The notes: generated by a model not told the origin, from the sequence alone. Counted from the stretch's first letter, positions 47,650-58,080 are shown. The stretch is 64,000 nt of DNA from Rhodospirillales bacterium (GCA_016712375.1 JADJRE010000018.1:1-64000), one strand, 5' to 3'. Program-made: numbers and translations.

Positions 47650-49461
47650 CGGCCGGCGGCAGTCTGCGCCAACCGCGTTTCGGTGCGCACAGCGGCCGAC
47701 AGCGTCCCCGCATCTGCATAGGGAAGAGGCAGGTAAACCCCTCCCATGGCGTCGGCGATCTCACGGCCGGTTGGCCTTGGCCGAGGCGCAGTATCGACCA
47801 GCAACGCGGTAATCCCGGCCAACCGGACGCGGCGCGCGGCGCCCAGGGCCTCGTCGGTTGCACGGGTCCGGTCGGCGCTGCCATCCAAGGTGACGTTGGC
47901 ACTGCCATCAGTCAGCAGAATGGCCACCGGCGTCTCGCCGCGGCGGCGCAGGGTTTCAGCGAGTGTGCAGGCGGCGTGCAGTCCCGCGGCCAGGGGTGTT
48001 GCACCGCCACCCGGCAAGCCCGCCAAGCAGCGCTTCGCGCGGACGAGCGAGCGCGTCGGGGGCAACACCAGCTCGACGCCGCGCCCCCGGAATGCCAGCA
48101 GCGCCACTTTGTCGCGGCGCACGTAGCAGTCGGCGAGCAGCAGTTCCACGGCGCCCTTCGCCTCGGCCAGACGGTGCATCGCCGTCGACCCGGAGGCGTC
48201 CACGATGAAAATGCTGGTCGTCGCTGTCCGCTGTTGGCAGCGAGTGACGCGGAAATCGTCGCGCCGCACCTCGATCCGCGGTGGGGGCTGAGCTCGCGTC
48301 GTGTCCTCGCGGCCGGTGGCGCGCCGCAGCGGCTGCCAGGGGGCGGCGGCGCGCAAGGTCTCGATGACGTTCAATCGCGCTCCCGAACGTGGATCTCCCT
48401 GCCGCACCCCCTACCGGACGACCTCCTCCGAACGCCGGTCGAACCGCACCGGCCCGCCCGCCGGCCGCCGCGGACCGGGCGGCCACGGCAGTCGGGTGAA
48501 GCTGTGACAGCAAGCCGTCGGGCAAAGCCGATCGCACCGCCGCCAGCACCATCTGCGTCAACGCCGGGTCCAGATCCACCGCGCCGGTGTCCGGTCTGGT
48601 CTCATCGGGGCGGCCGTCCGCGGCGTCATCACCTGGTGCCGGTTCCGGCGGCGGTTCCGGCAGGGGCGCCGTCGGCATCGTCGTCATGCGCGATGCCAGC
48701 ACGAGACGGCCGGCTACCGCAAGATCGGCGGGCATCACCTCCGACCGACCGGCGAAGGCGGCGGCGACGCGAGCCACCCGCAGCGCCAGCAGCGGCGCGC
48801 GAACCGATGCAATGCCGAGGGCCTCGGCCGCCGCGCACAGAGCAGCGATGGCCTCGCCGGTCACGGCTACGGCCGCCAGCCGGCTTCGCGCAGCCGCCAC
48901 CGCCGCCGCCGAGGGCGCCTCGGTGTCGAGGTCGGGCAGTGCCACGGGCGCGAGATCGGCATGCACGGCCAGCCGGTCCAGCAGCGCGGGGGAGGGGTGC
49001 TCATCGTCGGCAACGCTCTCGTCCAGGCCGACGATGCCGAACCGGGTCGGCAGCCGCAGGGTCAGGCCGTCGCGTTCCACATGGATTTCATGCAGGTCCA
49101 GCGCCGTGGTCAGGCGGGCCACCGTCATCGGCGTCAGCCGTTCGGCCATCGCCAGCAGCACGATCCCGCCATCGGCCTCTGCCAGCAGACCGCGCTCGGC
49201 CACCGGCCGGCCGGCATGCAGCGTCGACGCGAGATCGAGTCCGCCGAGCAGGCGACCGTCGATGACATGTAGCGGGATGCGACGGATCGGCGCCTGCGGC
49301 GGCAGCAACACGCGCAATAGCGCCAGCCATCGGTCGCGGACCGGCCCGGGCCGTGCCCGCAGCATGATGCCGCCCGTGCCCGCCGGGTCGACGGCGAACA
49401 GAGCAGCGGCGAGACAGGCATCGGTCCAGGGTGATCCTGCGGGGGTCCTGTCCAGCCTCAT
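47646..49461 (-). CDS. bchD: Magnesium chelatase subunit D, frameshifted
   Basis: AAA+ plus VWA subunit that couples BchI to BchH. The N-terminal AAA-like part runs from ATG 49461 (AALFAVDPAGTGGIMLRARP) to a Pro/Asp-rich linker. Near 48400 the frame shifts, and the VWA domain follows in the other frame: MIDAS motif IFIVDASGSTAMHR, then LAGLPGGGATPLAAGL and LLTDGSANVTLDG. A further small shift within 48410-48470 is possible, because that stretch is low-complexity Ala/Gly. The repaired length of about 604 aa is normal. Confidence 0.92.
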
Positions 49462-50480
49462 GCGCCGAACACCTCGACGATGCCGCGCTCCACGCGCACC
49501 GTCGAGCCGGCATCATCCAGCGGGTTGCGCCGCAGGCGATGGCGCAGCGCCGAGGGCGCTACCCGGCGGAGGTGTGCGTCGGTGACCACGGCGTCCTGAT
49601 CGAGCGCCGCGACGGCCCGGGCGGCACGCACCAGCGTCAGTTCACCCCGCAACCCGTCGGTACCGAGACCCATGCACAGCTGCGCCGCGCGTTCGATCGC
49701 CGCATCGGGAACCTCAATCGAGGCAAGCCGCTTGCGCGCGTTGACCAGGCGGCGGCGGAGCTTTTCCTCCTCGGGCTTCCATGCCAGGACGAATGCTCCC
49801 GGGTCGCGTTCGTAAGCATCACGTCGCCGAACCACCTCAATGCGAGCGGCAATCCCGGTGGGTGTCCTGACCTCGACCGACAAGCCGAAGCGGTCCAGCA
49901 GCTGCGGCCGGAGTTCGCCTTCCTCCGGATTGCCACTGCCGAGCAGCACGAAGCGTGCCGGATGACGGACGCTGATCCCCTCCCGCTCCACCACGTTCTC
50001 TCCCGACGCCGCCACGTCCAGCAGCACGTCGACCAGGTGGTCCTCCAGCAGATTAACCTCATCGATGTAGAGAAAGCCGCGGTGCGCCCGCGCCAGCAGC
50101 CCCGGCTGTAACGCTTTTTCGCCGCGGATCAGCGCGCGCTCCAGATCCAGCGCACCGACAACCCGATCCTCGGTTGCCCCGAGCGGCAGATCAACCACCG
50201 GGACCGGCGCCAGGCGGCTCTTGAGTTTGCCGGCATGGCCGGGCCGGCAGGCGTCGCACAACCCCGCCGCGGCGCCGGGGTCACAGCCGTAGGGGCAGTC
50301 AACGACGCTCCTGGTCGGCGGCAGCAGGCCCGCCAGGGCGCGGACAGCCGTGGATTTGCCGGTGCCGCGGTCTCCGAAGACGAGCACGCCGCCAATCGTC
50401 GGCTCAACCGCCGCGATCAGCAGCGCGAGCTTCATCTCCTCCTGGCCAACGATCGCCGAGAACGGATAGGCGACGGCCAT
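49458..50480 (-). CDS. bchI: Magnesium chelatase ATPase subunit I
   Basis: AAA+ ATPase of Mg chelatase. 340 aa, intact. Walker A LVFGDRGTGKSTAVRAL near residue 35, Walker B GFLYIDEVNLLEDHLVDVLL, sensor 1 FVLLGSGNPEEGELRPQLLD. GGTAGGA precedes ATG 50480. It is first in bchI-D-O. No PpsR operator was seen in the first 300 bases upstream. Confidence 0.96.
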   Translation of the reverse strand: MAVAYPFSAIVGQEEMKLALLIAAVEPTIGGVLVFGDRGTGKSTAVRALAGLLPPTRSVVDCPYGCDPGAAAGLCDACRPGHAGKLKSRLAPVPVVDLPLGATEDRVVGALDLERALIRGEKALQPGLLARAHRGFLYIDEVNLLEDHLVDVLLDVAASGENVVEREGISVRHPARFVLLGSGNPEEGELRPQLLDRFGLSVEVRTPTGIAARIEVVRRRDAYERDPGAFVLAWKPEEEKLRRRLVNARKRLASIEVPDAAIERAAQLCMGLGTDGLRGELTLVRAARAVAALDQDAVVTDAHLRRVAPSALRHRLRRNPLDDAGSTVRVERGIVEVFGA

Positions 50481-50957
50481 TCCTACCAGGTCCGGAGAAG
50501 GGCAGGGGCGGTGCCGTGGCTTGGCCGGGGGTCTACACTGGAACAGGTGCGCGGAGCGGCGCTGTCGTCAGCTTGCCGTTCGCCCCGCGCCCGAAAGGCG
50601 CATATCGATGCATCGTAGCCTGCCACCCGGATCCCCGACTATGACGGCAAACGCCTTTTGCGGATACCCGAGACCAATCTGCCGCGCAACAGCGAAATGG
50701 CCCGCGCCGCGGTAGGCACCACCCAAATCGGCCCGAGCGGCGCGCGGAGTGGCAAATTCCTCGCCCTGCTAGTGCAACTAGCCGTACATCTAAGGCGTGT
50801 GCCTTCCGGGCCAAGCCTGGCCGCGGCGCCTCCGCCATTGGCCGCTAATTTGGCGGCGGTGGCGCGAACTGGCTCTTAGGCGGCGGAAGCAGCGCCCGGC
50901 TCATTGTCGCCGACATTTCCTTCGACCGCACGGAGGTGGAACCGGTTCGACCACTCT
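50481..50957. other. Intergenic region, right edge of the photosynthesis cluster
   Basis: About 480 bases between the bchI start and the next minus-strand gene. It presumably holds the bchIDO promoter. A 74-codon plus-strand frame (50658-50879) has no recognisable similarity, and no tRNA or PpsR site was seen. Confidence 0.5.
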
Positions 50958-51282
50958 CAGCGCGCCACGAACTTGGGAAGCGGCTGGTCTCGCCGTCTTT
51001 GGTTTCTTCCTGATAGAGGAACGCCAGCTTGTGCTCATCGAATTTCTTGAAGAACTCATCCCAAGAGATCTCTTCGAGGCTTGGCGTTGGCTCGGCAAAA
51101 TCGATGCGGAGAATTCCGGCATCGTCTCCCGAGCGGGTGCTGGCGACGGAAGCAGGCCGTCCACCGCGCGCCTCGACCCACTTGGGGATGGTTTCGTGAT
51201 CCGTGGTCTGGTGTGAGCCGTGGCCTTTTGAGGAGCTTACCCGACTTGGACCGGAGCGGGCCGTTGGCAGAGGGGACAGCAT
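50958..51282 (-). CDS. Small conserved protein of unknown function, frameshifted end
   Basis: The core reads TTDHETIPKWVEARGGRPAS and, further on, GILRIDFAEPTPSLEEISWD and EFFKKFDEHKLAFLYQEETK. This is a widespread proteobacterial family of about 90-100 aa, often wrongly labelled 'glucan branching enzyme'. The ORF as given runs on to 50845, but near 50985 one frame over gives SRFPKFVAR and a stop at 50958, the usual C-terminus. The start is uncertain: the only ATGs (51282, 51297) lie 25-30 residues before the core, and ATG 51282 overlaps the divergent integrase ATG. Confidence 0.65.
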
Positions 51283-51520
51283 GCCGAAAATCACCAAGCG
51301 ACAGGTCGAGAGCTTGAGGGCGGGCGGGAGCGATGTGTTCGCCTGGGATGATGAACTGCGCGGGTTCGGTGTTCGGGTGAAGCCTTCGGGCCTGCGTTCT
51401 TATCTTGTTGAATACCGCAACGCGCATGGCCGGTCGAAGCGGCTGACAATTGGCGAGCACGGCCGCTTGACCGCAGAGGAGGCGCGCAGAGAGGCACGGC
51501 CGCCGCCCACAGCCCAATAA
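51281..51520 (+). pseudogene. Integrase remnant (N-terminal DUF4102-type arm only)
   Basis: Starts MPKITKRQVESLRAGGSDVF and has WDDELRGFGVRVKPSGLRSY, the N-terminal arm-binding domain of P4-type tyrosine integrases. It ends after 79 codons at REARPPPTAQ. No core-binding or catalytic R-H-R-Y domain follows in any frame over the next 250 bases. It is a leftover of an integration event beside a truncated pdxY-like gene and next to the PGC edge. Confidence 0.75.
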
Positions 51521-51789
51521 ACTGGACAAACAGGATTCTGTTGAGGCGGAGTTGGCGGCTTTTTTCCGGAATGATCGTCCACCGCCCGAACCGGGGATCA
51601 ATAAGACAGGGCTGAAGACGGATCTCAAAGCAGTCGCGGCGGAATTCAATTTCAGGAGGCATCGCGGAGAAAGGGGCCGAGGACCTGCTGCGGGCTGTGC
51701 TGCATGAAGCGAGCGGCCGCTGGAGATTTGAGCAGCGGAACTGGTGCTGTCACGTGGTTGGCCGGTGCGCGCATGGTCGGCCCGTCCGC

Positions 51790-52137
51790 TTTGCCCTGCC
51801 GGAGATTAGCTCGGCAAGCCGGGCCATTTTCGACCGATCCCAGATAACCAGAAAGCACCGCCCGGCAGTTCGCGCACGCCAGTTTCCAGCAGCCCGGTGA
51901 CGAGTTCGGCGAGTTCTTCCGCGGCACGCACCTTGCCCCGCGGCCGGCCGTGCCCAGGGTGGTGGCTGAGGCAAACGGTGTCCAGAGGCCAGACGTCGAT
52001 GCCCAGTCGGCGCAGCGCGAACTCGGCGCCGGAGTTGCCGACATGGCCCCAAACGAGCGAGACTGAAAAGAAAGGATCGCCGCGCCCGCAGGCTCGTCAA
52101 CTGGCAGAAACGCCGATCCGCAGCTTGCCAGCAACAC
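51790..52137 (-). pseudogene. Truncated pyridoxal kinase (PdxY/PdxK-like)
   Basis: Across two or three minus-strand frames the bases read AAILSFQS, then LVWGHVGNSGAEFALRRLGI, DVWPLDTVCLSHHPGHGRPR and AVLSGYLGSVE. This is the N-terminal third of a PdxY-type kinase (compare the usual ILSIQSHV.YGHVGNSA). At least two indels and loss of everything after the YLGS motif make it non-functional. It lies next to the integrase remnant, which may mark the deletion. Confidence 0.65.
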
Positions 52138-52191
52138 CGCCCGCAGAGTACCTTTTTCGCATCTGCGAAGATCAAGACCAGGAGGGAGAGA

Positions 52192-53083
52192 ATGCCAAAG
52201 ACCGCACGCCCGCGCCGTAGCGTTTTGTATATGCCGGGATCAAATGCGCGCCCTGGAGAAGGCGAAAAGCATTATTGCCGATGGCCTGATCCTCGATCTT
52301 GAGGATGCTGTTGCACCTGATGCCAAGGAGATCGCCCGACGGCAGGTGTGTCAAACAGTTAAGGACGGCGGCTATGGGATGCGGGAGTTGATCGTCCGCG
52401 TCAACGGCCTCGCGACGCCCTGGGGCTACGAAGACATCGTGCAGGCGTCGCGCTGCGGCGCCGACGCCATTCTGCTGCCGAAGGTGGAAAGCGCCGACGC
52501 GATCCGCCATCTGGAAGCGATCATGCGCGCCAATGGAGCTCCAGACGAGATGGCGATCTGGGCGATGATGGAAACCCCGCGCAGCGTGCTCGCTTCCGAG
52601 CAAATCGCCGCATCGACCCCGCGGATGCAGTGTCTGGTGATGGGCACGTCAGATCTGGCGAAGGAGCTGGATTGCGCTCACACGCGCGAACGCCTGCCCT
52701 TTATCACGTCGCTGGGTCTGTGCCTGCTTGCCGCCAGGGCGTATGGGCTAGCCATTCTCGACGGCGTCTACCTGGACCTGAAAGATGACGCCGGCTTCGA
52801 TTTCGCGTGCCGGCAGGGCGCCGAGATGGGTTTCGATGGCAAGACGCTGATCCATCCCAACCAGGTTGCGATGTGCAACGAGGTGTTCACCCCGCGCCGC
52901 GAAGACGTCGAGTGGTCGCGCAAGATCATCGCCGCCCACCAGGAAGCAGCGGCACGCGGTGAAGGCGTCGCCGTGGTGGACGGCAAGCTGATTGAGAACC
53001 TGCACGTCGAGAGTGCTCGCCGGCTGGTGAAGATGTTTGAAGCGATCGAGCAGATGCAGGCTTCGACACAGGCAGCCGAATGA
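52192..53083 (+). CDS. mcl2: CitE-like CoA-ester lyase, probable (3S)-malyl-CoA thioesterase, frameshifted
   Basis: HpcH/HpaI-family enzyme. It most resembles Rhodobacter Mcl2, which hydrolyses (3S)-malyl-CoA in the ethylmalonyl-CoA pathway, rather than the lyase Mcl1. ATG 52192 has GGAGGGAG and gives MPKTARPRRSVLYMPGSNAR. Near 52240 one base is missing and ALEKAKSIIADGLILDLEDAV continues one frame over. Metal-site regions DLEDAVAPD and WAMMETPRS, then MGTSDLAKEL and GFDGKTLIHPNQV. About 297 aa repaired. Confidence 0.82.
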
Positions 53084-53110
53084 TGCTTGTTTCCGGCTGA
53101 GGCCGTAGCG

Positions 53111-53581
53111 CTAGCCCGTCAGTTTCCAGATGCCCTTGAACGGCAGGAAGGTGCTTCGATCAGACTGCTCGACCCCCTCGCGATAGACGTAAGTGAGATA
53201 GACGGTGACTTAGTCGCCTTCCCGTTCTTCCTTATCGATGCGGACGTGCAACAGCGTGTCGTTGCGCGTGATCAGGTCGCAATAATCTTTGACGTTGTAG
53301 CCGATCTCAATCCACACCCGGCGCAGGTTCGGGTGTAGAAGCGCACCCACGTCGGAATAGCGCTTTTCGCTGCATCCGGCGGCGATCTCCTTCGCAGCCT
53401 GAGCTGGCCCCGGGGCTCCGGGCGGAACCGGGACGGTGGCCGGGTTCCGTGCCGGTACATCGTCAGCAGGCTCCTGAATGGCCGGTGCGTCATTGGCGGC
53501 CCGCGCAGTGTCACCAGTTGCGGCGCATGCAGTTACCAGCAGTGCGCCAAGTATGAGTTCTCGCAACCCCGGCAGCCGCAT
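53111..53581 (-). CDS. Putative lipoprotein of unknown function, frameshifted
   Basis: Start MRLPGLRELILGALLVTACA at 53581: a signal sequence with a lipobox (LVTAC). A Pro-rich linker follows, then a conserved-looking domain (CSEKRYSDVGALLHPNLRRV, NVKDYCDLITRNDTLLHVRI). The ORF stops at 53210, but one frame over the sequence goes on as VTVYLTYVYREGVEQSDRST and FLPFKGIWKLTG to a stop at 53111, so an indel near 53207 is likely. Function unknown. Confidence 0.6.
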
Positions 53582-53766
53582 CAGCAATCTCCTTTGATCG
53601 CTGCACTAGCATCGGTTTCCCGCAACCGTCAAGCCAGGGTCCGGCCTAAATGCTGTGGTTGACAAAGGCCGCTGGGTTCCGTTGCGAGGGTGTAGCATGA
53701 CACCGCATTCTCGAGTCGAGACCGATCACGAGGCGGTCATCGCGGTTAGGGAAGTTGGACGCGTTA

Positions 53767-55035
53767 TCAGATGCCAATCTGACTGATCTCCACCGGCGAA
53801 CGCTTGCCGGGGACGACGACAACCCCTTTTTCGGTGACATGCCAGCGTTGTCGGTCCCGATCTGCGTCAAACCCGATGCGCTCCCCCGCCGGCAGCCGCA
53901 CGTTCTTATCGAGGATGGTACGTCGCAACTTGGATCCGGCACCGATCTCACAGTTGTCGAGGACAACGCATTCATCAAGCGTTGCGCCCATGTGGACGTA
54001 CACGTTTCGCCCCAGCACGGAGTTGCTCACGCGGCCAGCCACGATGCAGCCGCCCGATACCAGCGAATGATGCGCCTCACCCGCGGCGCCGTTACCGCCG
54101 TTCTCGAAACGCGCCGGCGGGTCAGGATAGCTGGCGGTGCGCAACGGCCAGCGGCGGTTGTACAGGTTGAGCGGCGGCGTCGACGAGCGAATCTCCATGT
54201 TCGCTTCGAAATAGGCATCGACCGTGCCGACGTCGCGCCAATAGCTGCCGCCGTTGCCTGAATCACCGGGGATGTGGTTGGTGGCAAAGTCGTAGGCGAA
54301 GATGCGGTCGTGGTCGAGCCGACGCGGCAGAACATCCTTGCCGAAATCGTGGCCGCTACTTTTATCGTGCGCATCCTCGTGCAGCATGCGCAGCAGAGCC
54401 TCGCTGGAGAACACGTAGTTCCCCATCGACGCCAGAACCTTGTCCGGGCTGCCGGGGATAGATGGCGCATCCGGATCCTTTTCAATGAATCGGACGACCC
54501 GGCCGTCAGCCATGCATTCGACCACGCCGAACTCCCCCGCCGATCGCCGATCGGCGGGAATGGTCGCGATCGTCACGTCGGCGGTAACTTTCCGGTGGTA
54601 CTCGATCATATCGAGCACATTCATGCGATAGACGTGGTCAGCACCGAAGACGACAACGACATCGGGCTTCGCCTGCTCGATCAGATTGATATTCTGCCAG
54701 ATCGCATCCGCCGTGCCTCGGTACCAGTTCTCTCCCGGCGCCCGCATCTGCGCTGGAACGGGAATAATGAACTGCGAGCCCAGAATGTTTGCGAACTGCC
54801 AGCCATCTTTCAGGTGCATCATGAGCGACTGGCTCTTGAATTGAACGAGCACGTAGATCGAAAATATGCCTGAGTTCACCAGATTGCTGAGCACGAAGTC
54901 GACGATCCGGTACTTGCCGGCGAAGGAAACGGCGGGCTTTGCCCTTTCCGAGGTTAGCGGGGCGAGGCGCGTGCCTTTGCCACCGGCAAGCACGTAGGCC
55001 ATGGCGCGCAAATTCACGAATATTCTCCCACCCAT
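53767..55035 (-). CDS. glgC: Glucose-1-phosphate adenylyltransferase (ADP-glucose pyrophosphorylase)
   Basis: Makes ADP-glucose for glycogen synthesis. 422 aa from ATG 55035, intact. Motifs: AYVLAGGKGTRLAPLTSERA near the N-terminus, WYRGTADAIWQNI, FGADHVYRMNVL, YWRDVGTVDAYFEANMEI, and the C-terminal left-handed beta-helix (SNSVLGRNVYVHMGATLDEC). GGAAG lies before 55035; a TTG at 55053 is also in frame. No other glg genes are in the window. Confidence 0.95.
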   Translation of the reverse strand: MGGRIFVNLRAMAYVLAGGKGTRLAPLTSERAKPAVSFAGKYRIVDFVLSNLVNSGIFSIYVLVQFKSQSLMMHLKDGWQFANILGSQFIIPVPAQMRAPGENWYRGTADAIWQNINLIEQAKPDVVVVFGADHVYRMNVLDMIEYHRKVTADVTIATIPADRRSAGEFGVVECMADGRVVRFIEKDPDAPSIPGSPDKVLASMGNYVFSSEALLRMLHEDAHDKSSGHDFGKDVLPRRLDHDRIFAYDFATNHIPGDSGNGGSYWRDVGTVDAYFEANMEIRSSTPPLNLYNRRWPLRTASYPDPPARFENGGNGAAGEAHHSLVSGGCIVAGRVSNSVLGRNVYVHMGATLDECVVLDNCEIGAGSKLRRTILDKNVRLPAGERIGFDADRDRQRWHVTEKGVVVVPGKRSPVEISQIGI

Positions 55036-55115
55036 TTGCTTCCGGGAGATCAACGTCGCCGGAGGTGGGGAGTTGCCTGGAAAGGCCAGTCGACGAGGCT
55101 TTGGTCAAAGCAATT

Positions 55116-55140
55116 CGGCCCCGGGGCGGGCCCGGGGCCG
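55116..55140 (-). terminator. GC-rich inverted repeat between petC and glgC
   Basis: CGGCCCCGGG...CCCGGGGCCG, a perfect 10-bp stem with a 5-base loop, in the 170-base gap after the petABC operon and before glgC on the same strand. Probable transcription end of the pet operon; no T-run. Confidence 0.5.
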
Positions 55141-55207
55141 ACGCTGTCTTCAGTTCAGTCGGAAAAAACGCATATCCCGCGCCATACGCGTGGGAATAAA
55201 CGTTTGG

Positions 55208-55972
55208 TCAATGCTTGACGTCTGACCAGATGTGGCGCTTCAGCGCATAAAGCATGCCGGTCAGCACGATCAAGAAGAGCATGACAGTCACGCCCATCCG
55301 TTTGCGCTGCTCGAGGTTAGGCTCGGCTACCCAGGTAAGGAACGCGGTAACGTCTTTCGCCTGCTGATCGAGAGTAGCCTCCGTGCCGTCCGTATAATCG
55401 ACGCGACCGTCGGAAAGCGGCGGGGCCATGGCAATCTGATGGCCCGGAAAGTATTCGTTGAAGTACATGCCATCGCCGAGTTGCACGCCCTCCGGCGGCG
55501 GATCGCGATAACCGATCATCAGCGCATGAATGTAATCAGAGCCGCCTTTGCGCGCCTCGACGATCAACGACTGGTCCGGTGGATAGGCGCCATTGTTGGC
55601 GAAGCGGGCAGCCTTCTCGTTGGCAAACGGCGACGGCATGTGATCCGCTGCCTTCGCCGGCCGCATGAACATATCGCCCTCATCATTCGGCCCGTCTTGC
55701 ACCTCGAACTGGCCGGCAAGCTGGGCGATCTGCTCCGGGGTAAAGCCGATTTGCTGCAGGTTGCGGAAAGCCATGAACTTCAACGCATGGCACGAGTGAC
55801 AGACCTCGGCATAAACCTGATAGCCGCGCTGCAGTTGTGCCCGGTCGAAGGTGCCAAACAGGCCGTTGAAGCTCCAATCGACCGCGGGCGGAGTTGGAGC
55901 CTCCCCCGCCGCGCCGGCGGGGTGCGACCACAGGGCGGCGGCGAGTGCGGCCGCTGCAAACAGTTTCTTCAT
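55208..55972 (-). CDS. petC: Cytochrome c1 of the bc1 complex
   Basis: 254 aa, intact. Signal peptide, heme motif CHSCHALKF (CxxCH), Met ligand region near GMYFNEYFPGHQIAMAPPL, and a C-terminal anchor helix (VMLFLIVLTGMLYALKRHIW). It overlaps petB by four bases. In photosynthetic growth the bc1 complex closes cyclic electron flow with the reaction centre. Confidence 0.96.
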   Translation of the reverse strand: MKKLFAAAALAAALWSHPAGAAGEAPTPPAVDWSFNGLFGTFDRAQLQRGYQVYAEVCHSCHALKFMAFRNLQQIGFTPEQIAQLAGQFEVQDGPNDEGDMFMRPAKAADHMPSPFANEKAARFANNGAYPPDQSLIVEARKGGSDYIHALMIGYRDPPPEGVQLGDGMYFNEYFPGHQIAMAPPLSDGRVDYTDGTEATLDQQAKDVTAFLTWVAEPNLEQRKRMGVTVMLFLIVLTGMLYALKRHIWSDVKH

Positions 55973-57234
55973 TCAGCAGCACTCCGAGCCGGGATGCCGA
56001 CGCCGGCTGGCGTCACCGCCGCGCTGATCGAGGCGGGCAGCGGCTTTGGCCGCTCAAGGAAGCTGAGCAGCGGCAGGATGATCAGGAAGTGGGCGAAGTA
56101 GTAGGCGGTTGCCGCTTGGCCAATTGGTATCCATACGCCTTCCGCCGGCTTGCTGCCGACGTAGCCAAGGACGAAGCAGTTGGCGAGGAAGACCCAGAAG
56201 AACTGCTTGTAGATCGGTCGGAAACGAGCGCTGCGAACCGGTGATCGATCCAGCCACGGCAGGAACAGAAGGACGATGATCGACCCGAACATCGCCGTGA
56301 CACCGAGCAGCTTCGCCGGCACAAACCAAATGTCGAAGGTGATGGCGCGAAGGATCGCGTAGTACGGCAGGAAGTACCATTCCGGCACGATGTGCGCGGG
56401 CGTTACCATCGGGTTCGCCTTGATATAGTTATCCGGCTCCCCGTAGAAGTTCGGCGAGAAGAACACGAAGCCGAGATAGACGATCATAAAGACGCCCAGC
56501 CCGAACATATCCTTGATGGTGTAGTAAGGAGTGAACGGGATGGTATCCTGCGGGCCCTTTACGTCAATGCCGAGCGGGTTGTTCGACTTTGATGTGTGCA
56601 AGGCAACGAGGTGTAGGAACACCAAAGCGAAGATGACGAACGGCATTAGGTAGTGCAGCGAGAAGAAGCGATTCAGCGTCGCATTGTCGACCGAGAAGCC
56701 ACCCCACAACCAAGTCACGATATACTCGCCGACCAGCGGGATCGCCGAGAACAAATTGGTGATGACGGTGGCGCCCCAGAAGCTCATCTGGCCCCAAGGC
56801 AGTACATACCCCATGAACGCTGTGGCCATCATCGCCAGCAGGATGAACACACCGAGGATCCACAACACCTCACGCGGCGCTTTATACGAGCCGTAGTAAA
56901 GGCCACGGAACATGTGAATATAGACGACGATAAAGAACATCGACGCGCCGTTCATGTGCAGATAGCGGAGCAGCCAACCGTAGTTGACATCACGCATGAT
57001 CCGCTCGACGCTTTCGAACGCATAGTCAACGTGCGGGGTGTAATGCATCGCCAGAACAACGCCCGTGGCGATCATTATCACCAGGATGATGCCTGCCAGC
57101 GAACCGAAATTCCACCAGTAGTTCAGGTTCTTGGGAGTCGGATAGTCGACCAGGTCATGCTGCATCATCGTGAAGATGGGCAGCCGCCGGTCGATCCAGC
57201 CGATCACCGGATTCTTCCAGGTTGGCGCTTCCAT
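55969..57234 (-). CDS. petB: Cytochrome b of the bc1 complex
   Basis: 421 aa, intact. N-terminus WIDRRLPIFTMMQHDLVDYP; b-heme His pairs in helices B and D (GVVLAMHYTPHVDYAF, LLRYLHMNGASMFF; FFSLHYLMPFVI, HLVALHTSKSNNP); Qo-site PEWYFLPYYAILRA. Middle gene of petABC, 11 bases after petA. Confidence 0.97.
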   Translation of the reverse strand: MEAPTWKNPVIGWIDRRLPIFTMMQHDLVDYPTPKNLNYWWNFGSLAGIILVIMIATGVVLAMHYTPHVDYAFESVERIMRDVNYGWLLRYLHMNGASMFFIVVYIHMFRGLYYGSYKAPREVLWILGVFILLAMMATAFMGYVLPWGQMSFWGATVITNLFSAIPLVGEYIVTWLWGGFSVDNATLNRFFSLHYLMPFVIFALVFLHLVALHTSKSNNPLGIDVKGPQDTIPFTPYYTIKDMFGLGVFMIVYLGFVFFSPNFYGEPDNYIKANPMVTPAHIVPEWYFLPYYAILRAITFDIWFVPAKLLGVTAMFGSIIVLLFLPWLDRSPVRSARFRPIYKQFFWVFLANCFVLGYVGSKPAEGVWIPIGQAATAYYFAHFLIILPLLSFLERPKPLPASISAAVTPAGVGIPARSAAE

Positions 57235-57245
57235 GGAGTGGGTCC

Positions 57246-57800
57246 TCAGCCGATCTTGATCGTCGTTGCGTCGGTGAATTCGTAAGGCGGCACCATCAGG
57301 TTCTTCGGTGCCGGGCCTTTGCGGATCCTACCGGAGGTATCGTAGTGCGAGCCGTGGCACGGACAGAACCAGCCGCCGTAATCGCCGCGGGGCTCGCCCG
57401 TTTTCTGACCCAGCGGAATGCAGCCCAGGTGCGTACAAACGCCCACCACGATCAGCCACTCGGGCTTTTCAACCCTTTGACTGTCCGGCTGCGGATCGAC
57501 CAGGACCGCCAGATCGACGTCCTCCGCCGATTTGATCTCCGCAGGCGGGCGGTGATCGATAAACACGGGCTTGCCGCGCCAGACGACGGTGATGCGCTGG
57601 CCAACCTGAACCGGCGAAAGATTCACGCCTGTTGATGCCAGTGCCAGGGTATCCGCCGCCGGGTTCATGCTATCGACGAAAGGCCATATCGCCAAACCGG
57701 TACCGACCGCAGCGACGGCGCCGGTAGCAATCAGGAGGAAGTCGCGCCGTGTCTCCCCTTCGTCCCGAGGCGGAGGAGAGGTTGACACCATTTCTGCCAT
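57246..57800 (-). CDS. petA: Rieske iron-sulfur protein of the bc1 complex
   Basis: 184 aa from ATG 57800 (MAEMVSTSPPPRDEGETRRD), chosen over the longer ORF because the twin-arginine signal (TRRDFLLIATGAVAAVG) then sits near the N-terminus. The [2Fe-2S] ligands are in CTHLGCIPLG and CPCHGSHYD. First gene of petABC, divergent from trmL across 280 bases that should hold both promoters. Confidence 0.96.
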   Translation of the reverse strand: MAEMVSTSPPPRDEGETRRDFLLIATGAVAAVGTGLAIWPFVDSMNPAADTLALASTGVNLSPVQVGQRITVVWRGKPVFIDHRPPAEIKSAEDVDLAVLVDPQPDSQRVEKPEWLIVVGVCTHLGCIPLGQKTGEPRGDYGGWFCPCHGSHYDTSGRIRKGPAPKNLMVPPYEFTDATTIKIG

Positions 57801-58080
57801 GGAAGGTCCTCGTTGGTCATTGCGGGGCTGGAAGCCAACCGTCTTGTTCCGCCCCCTTGAGAGGAAGGAGCCACGACGGTCCCGCCGGCGCGCTTCTTCC
57901 GTTTTCCCTAACGACCGTTGCAGCGCAGCGGAACCGCTTCTCGCCACTGATCGGTATACGTTTCCGAGCGGCATTGGATTTCGCCACTGCGAGATAGAAA
58001 CGCCACGGGCCGAGCATATAATGGAAAAGCCCTACGCAGAAAAGCCCCATCTCACCTCCACAGGCGGTTCCGGCGGACCC

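Noticed and set aside
50845..51297. A 150-aa protein using the whole minus-strand ORF
   Set aside because: The conserved family ends at KFVAR one frame over (stop at 50958); the tail beyond is arbitrary sequence.
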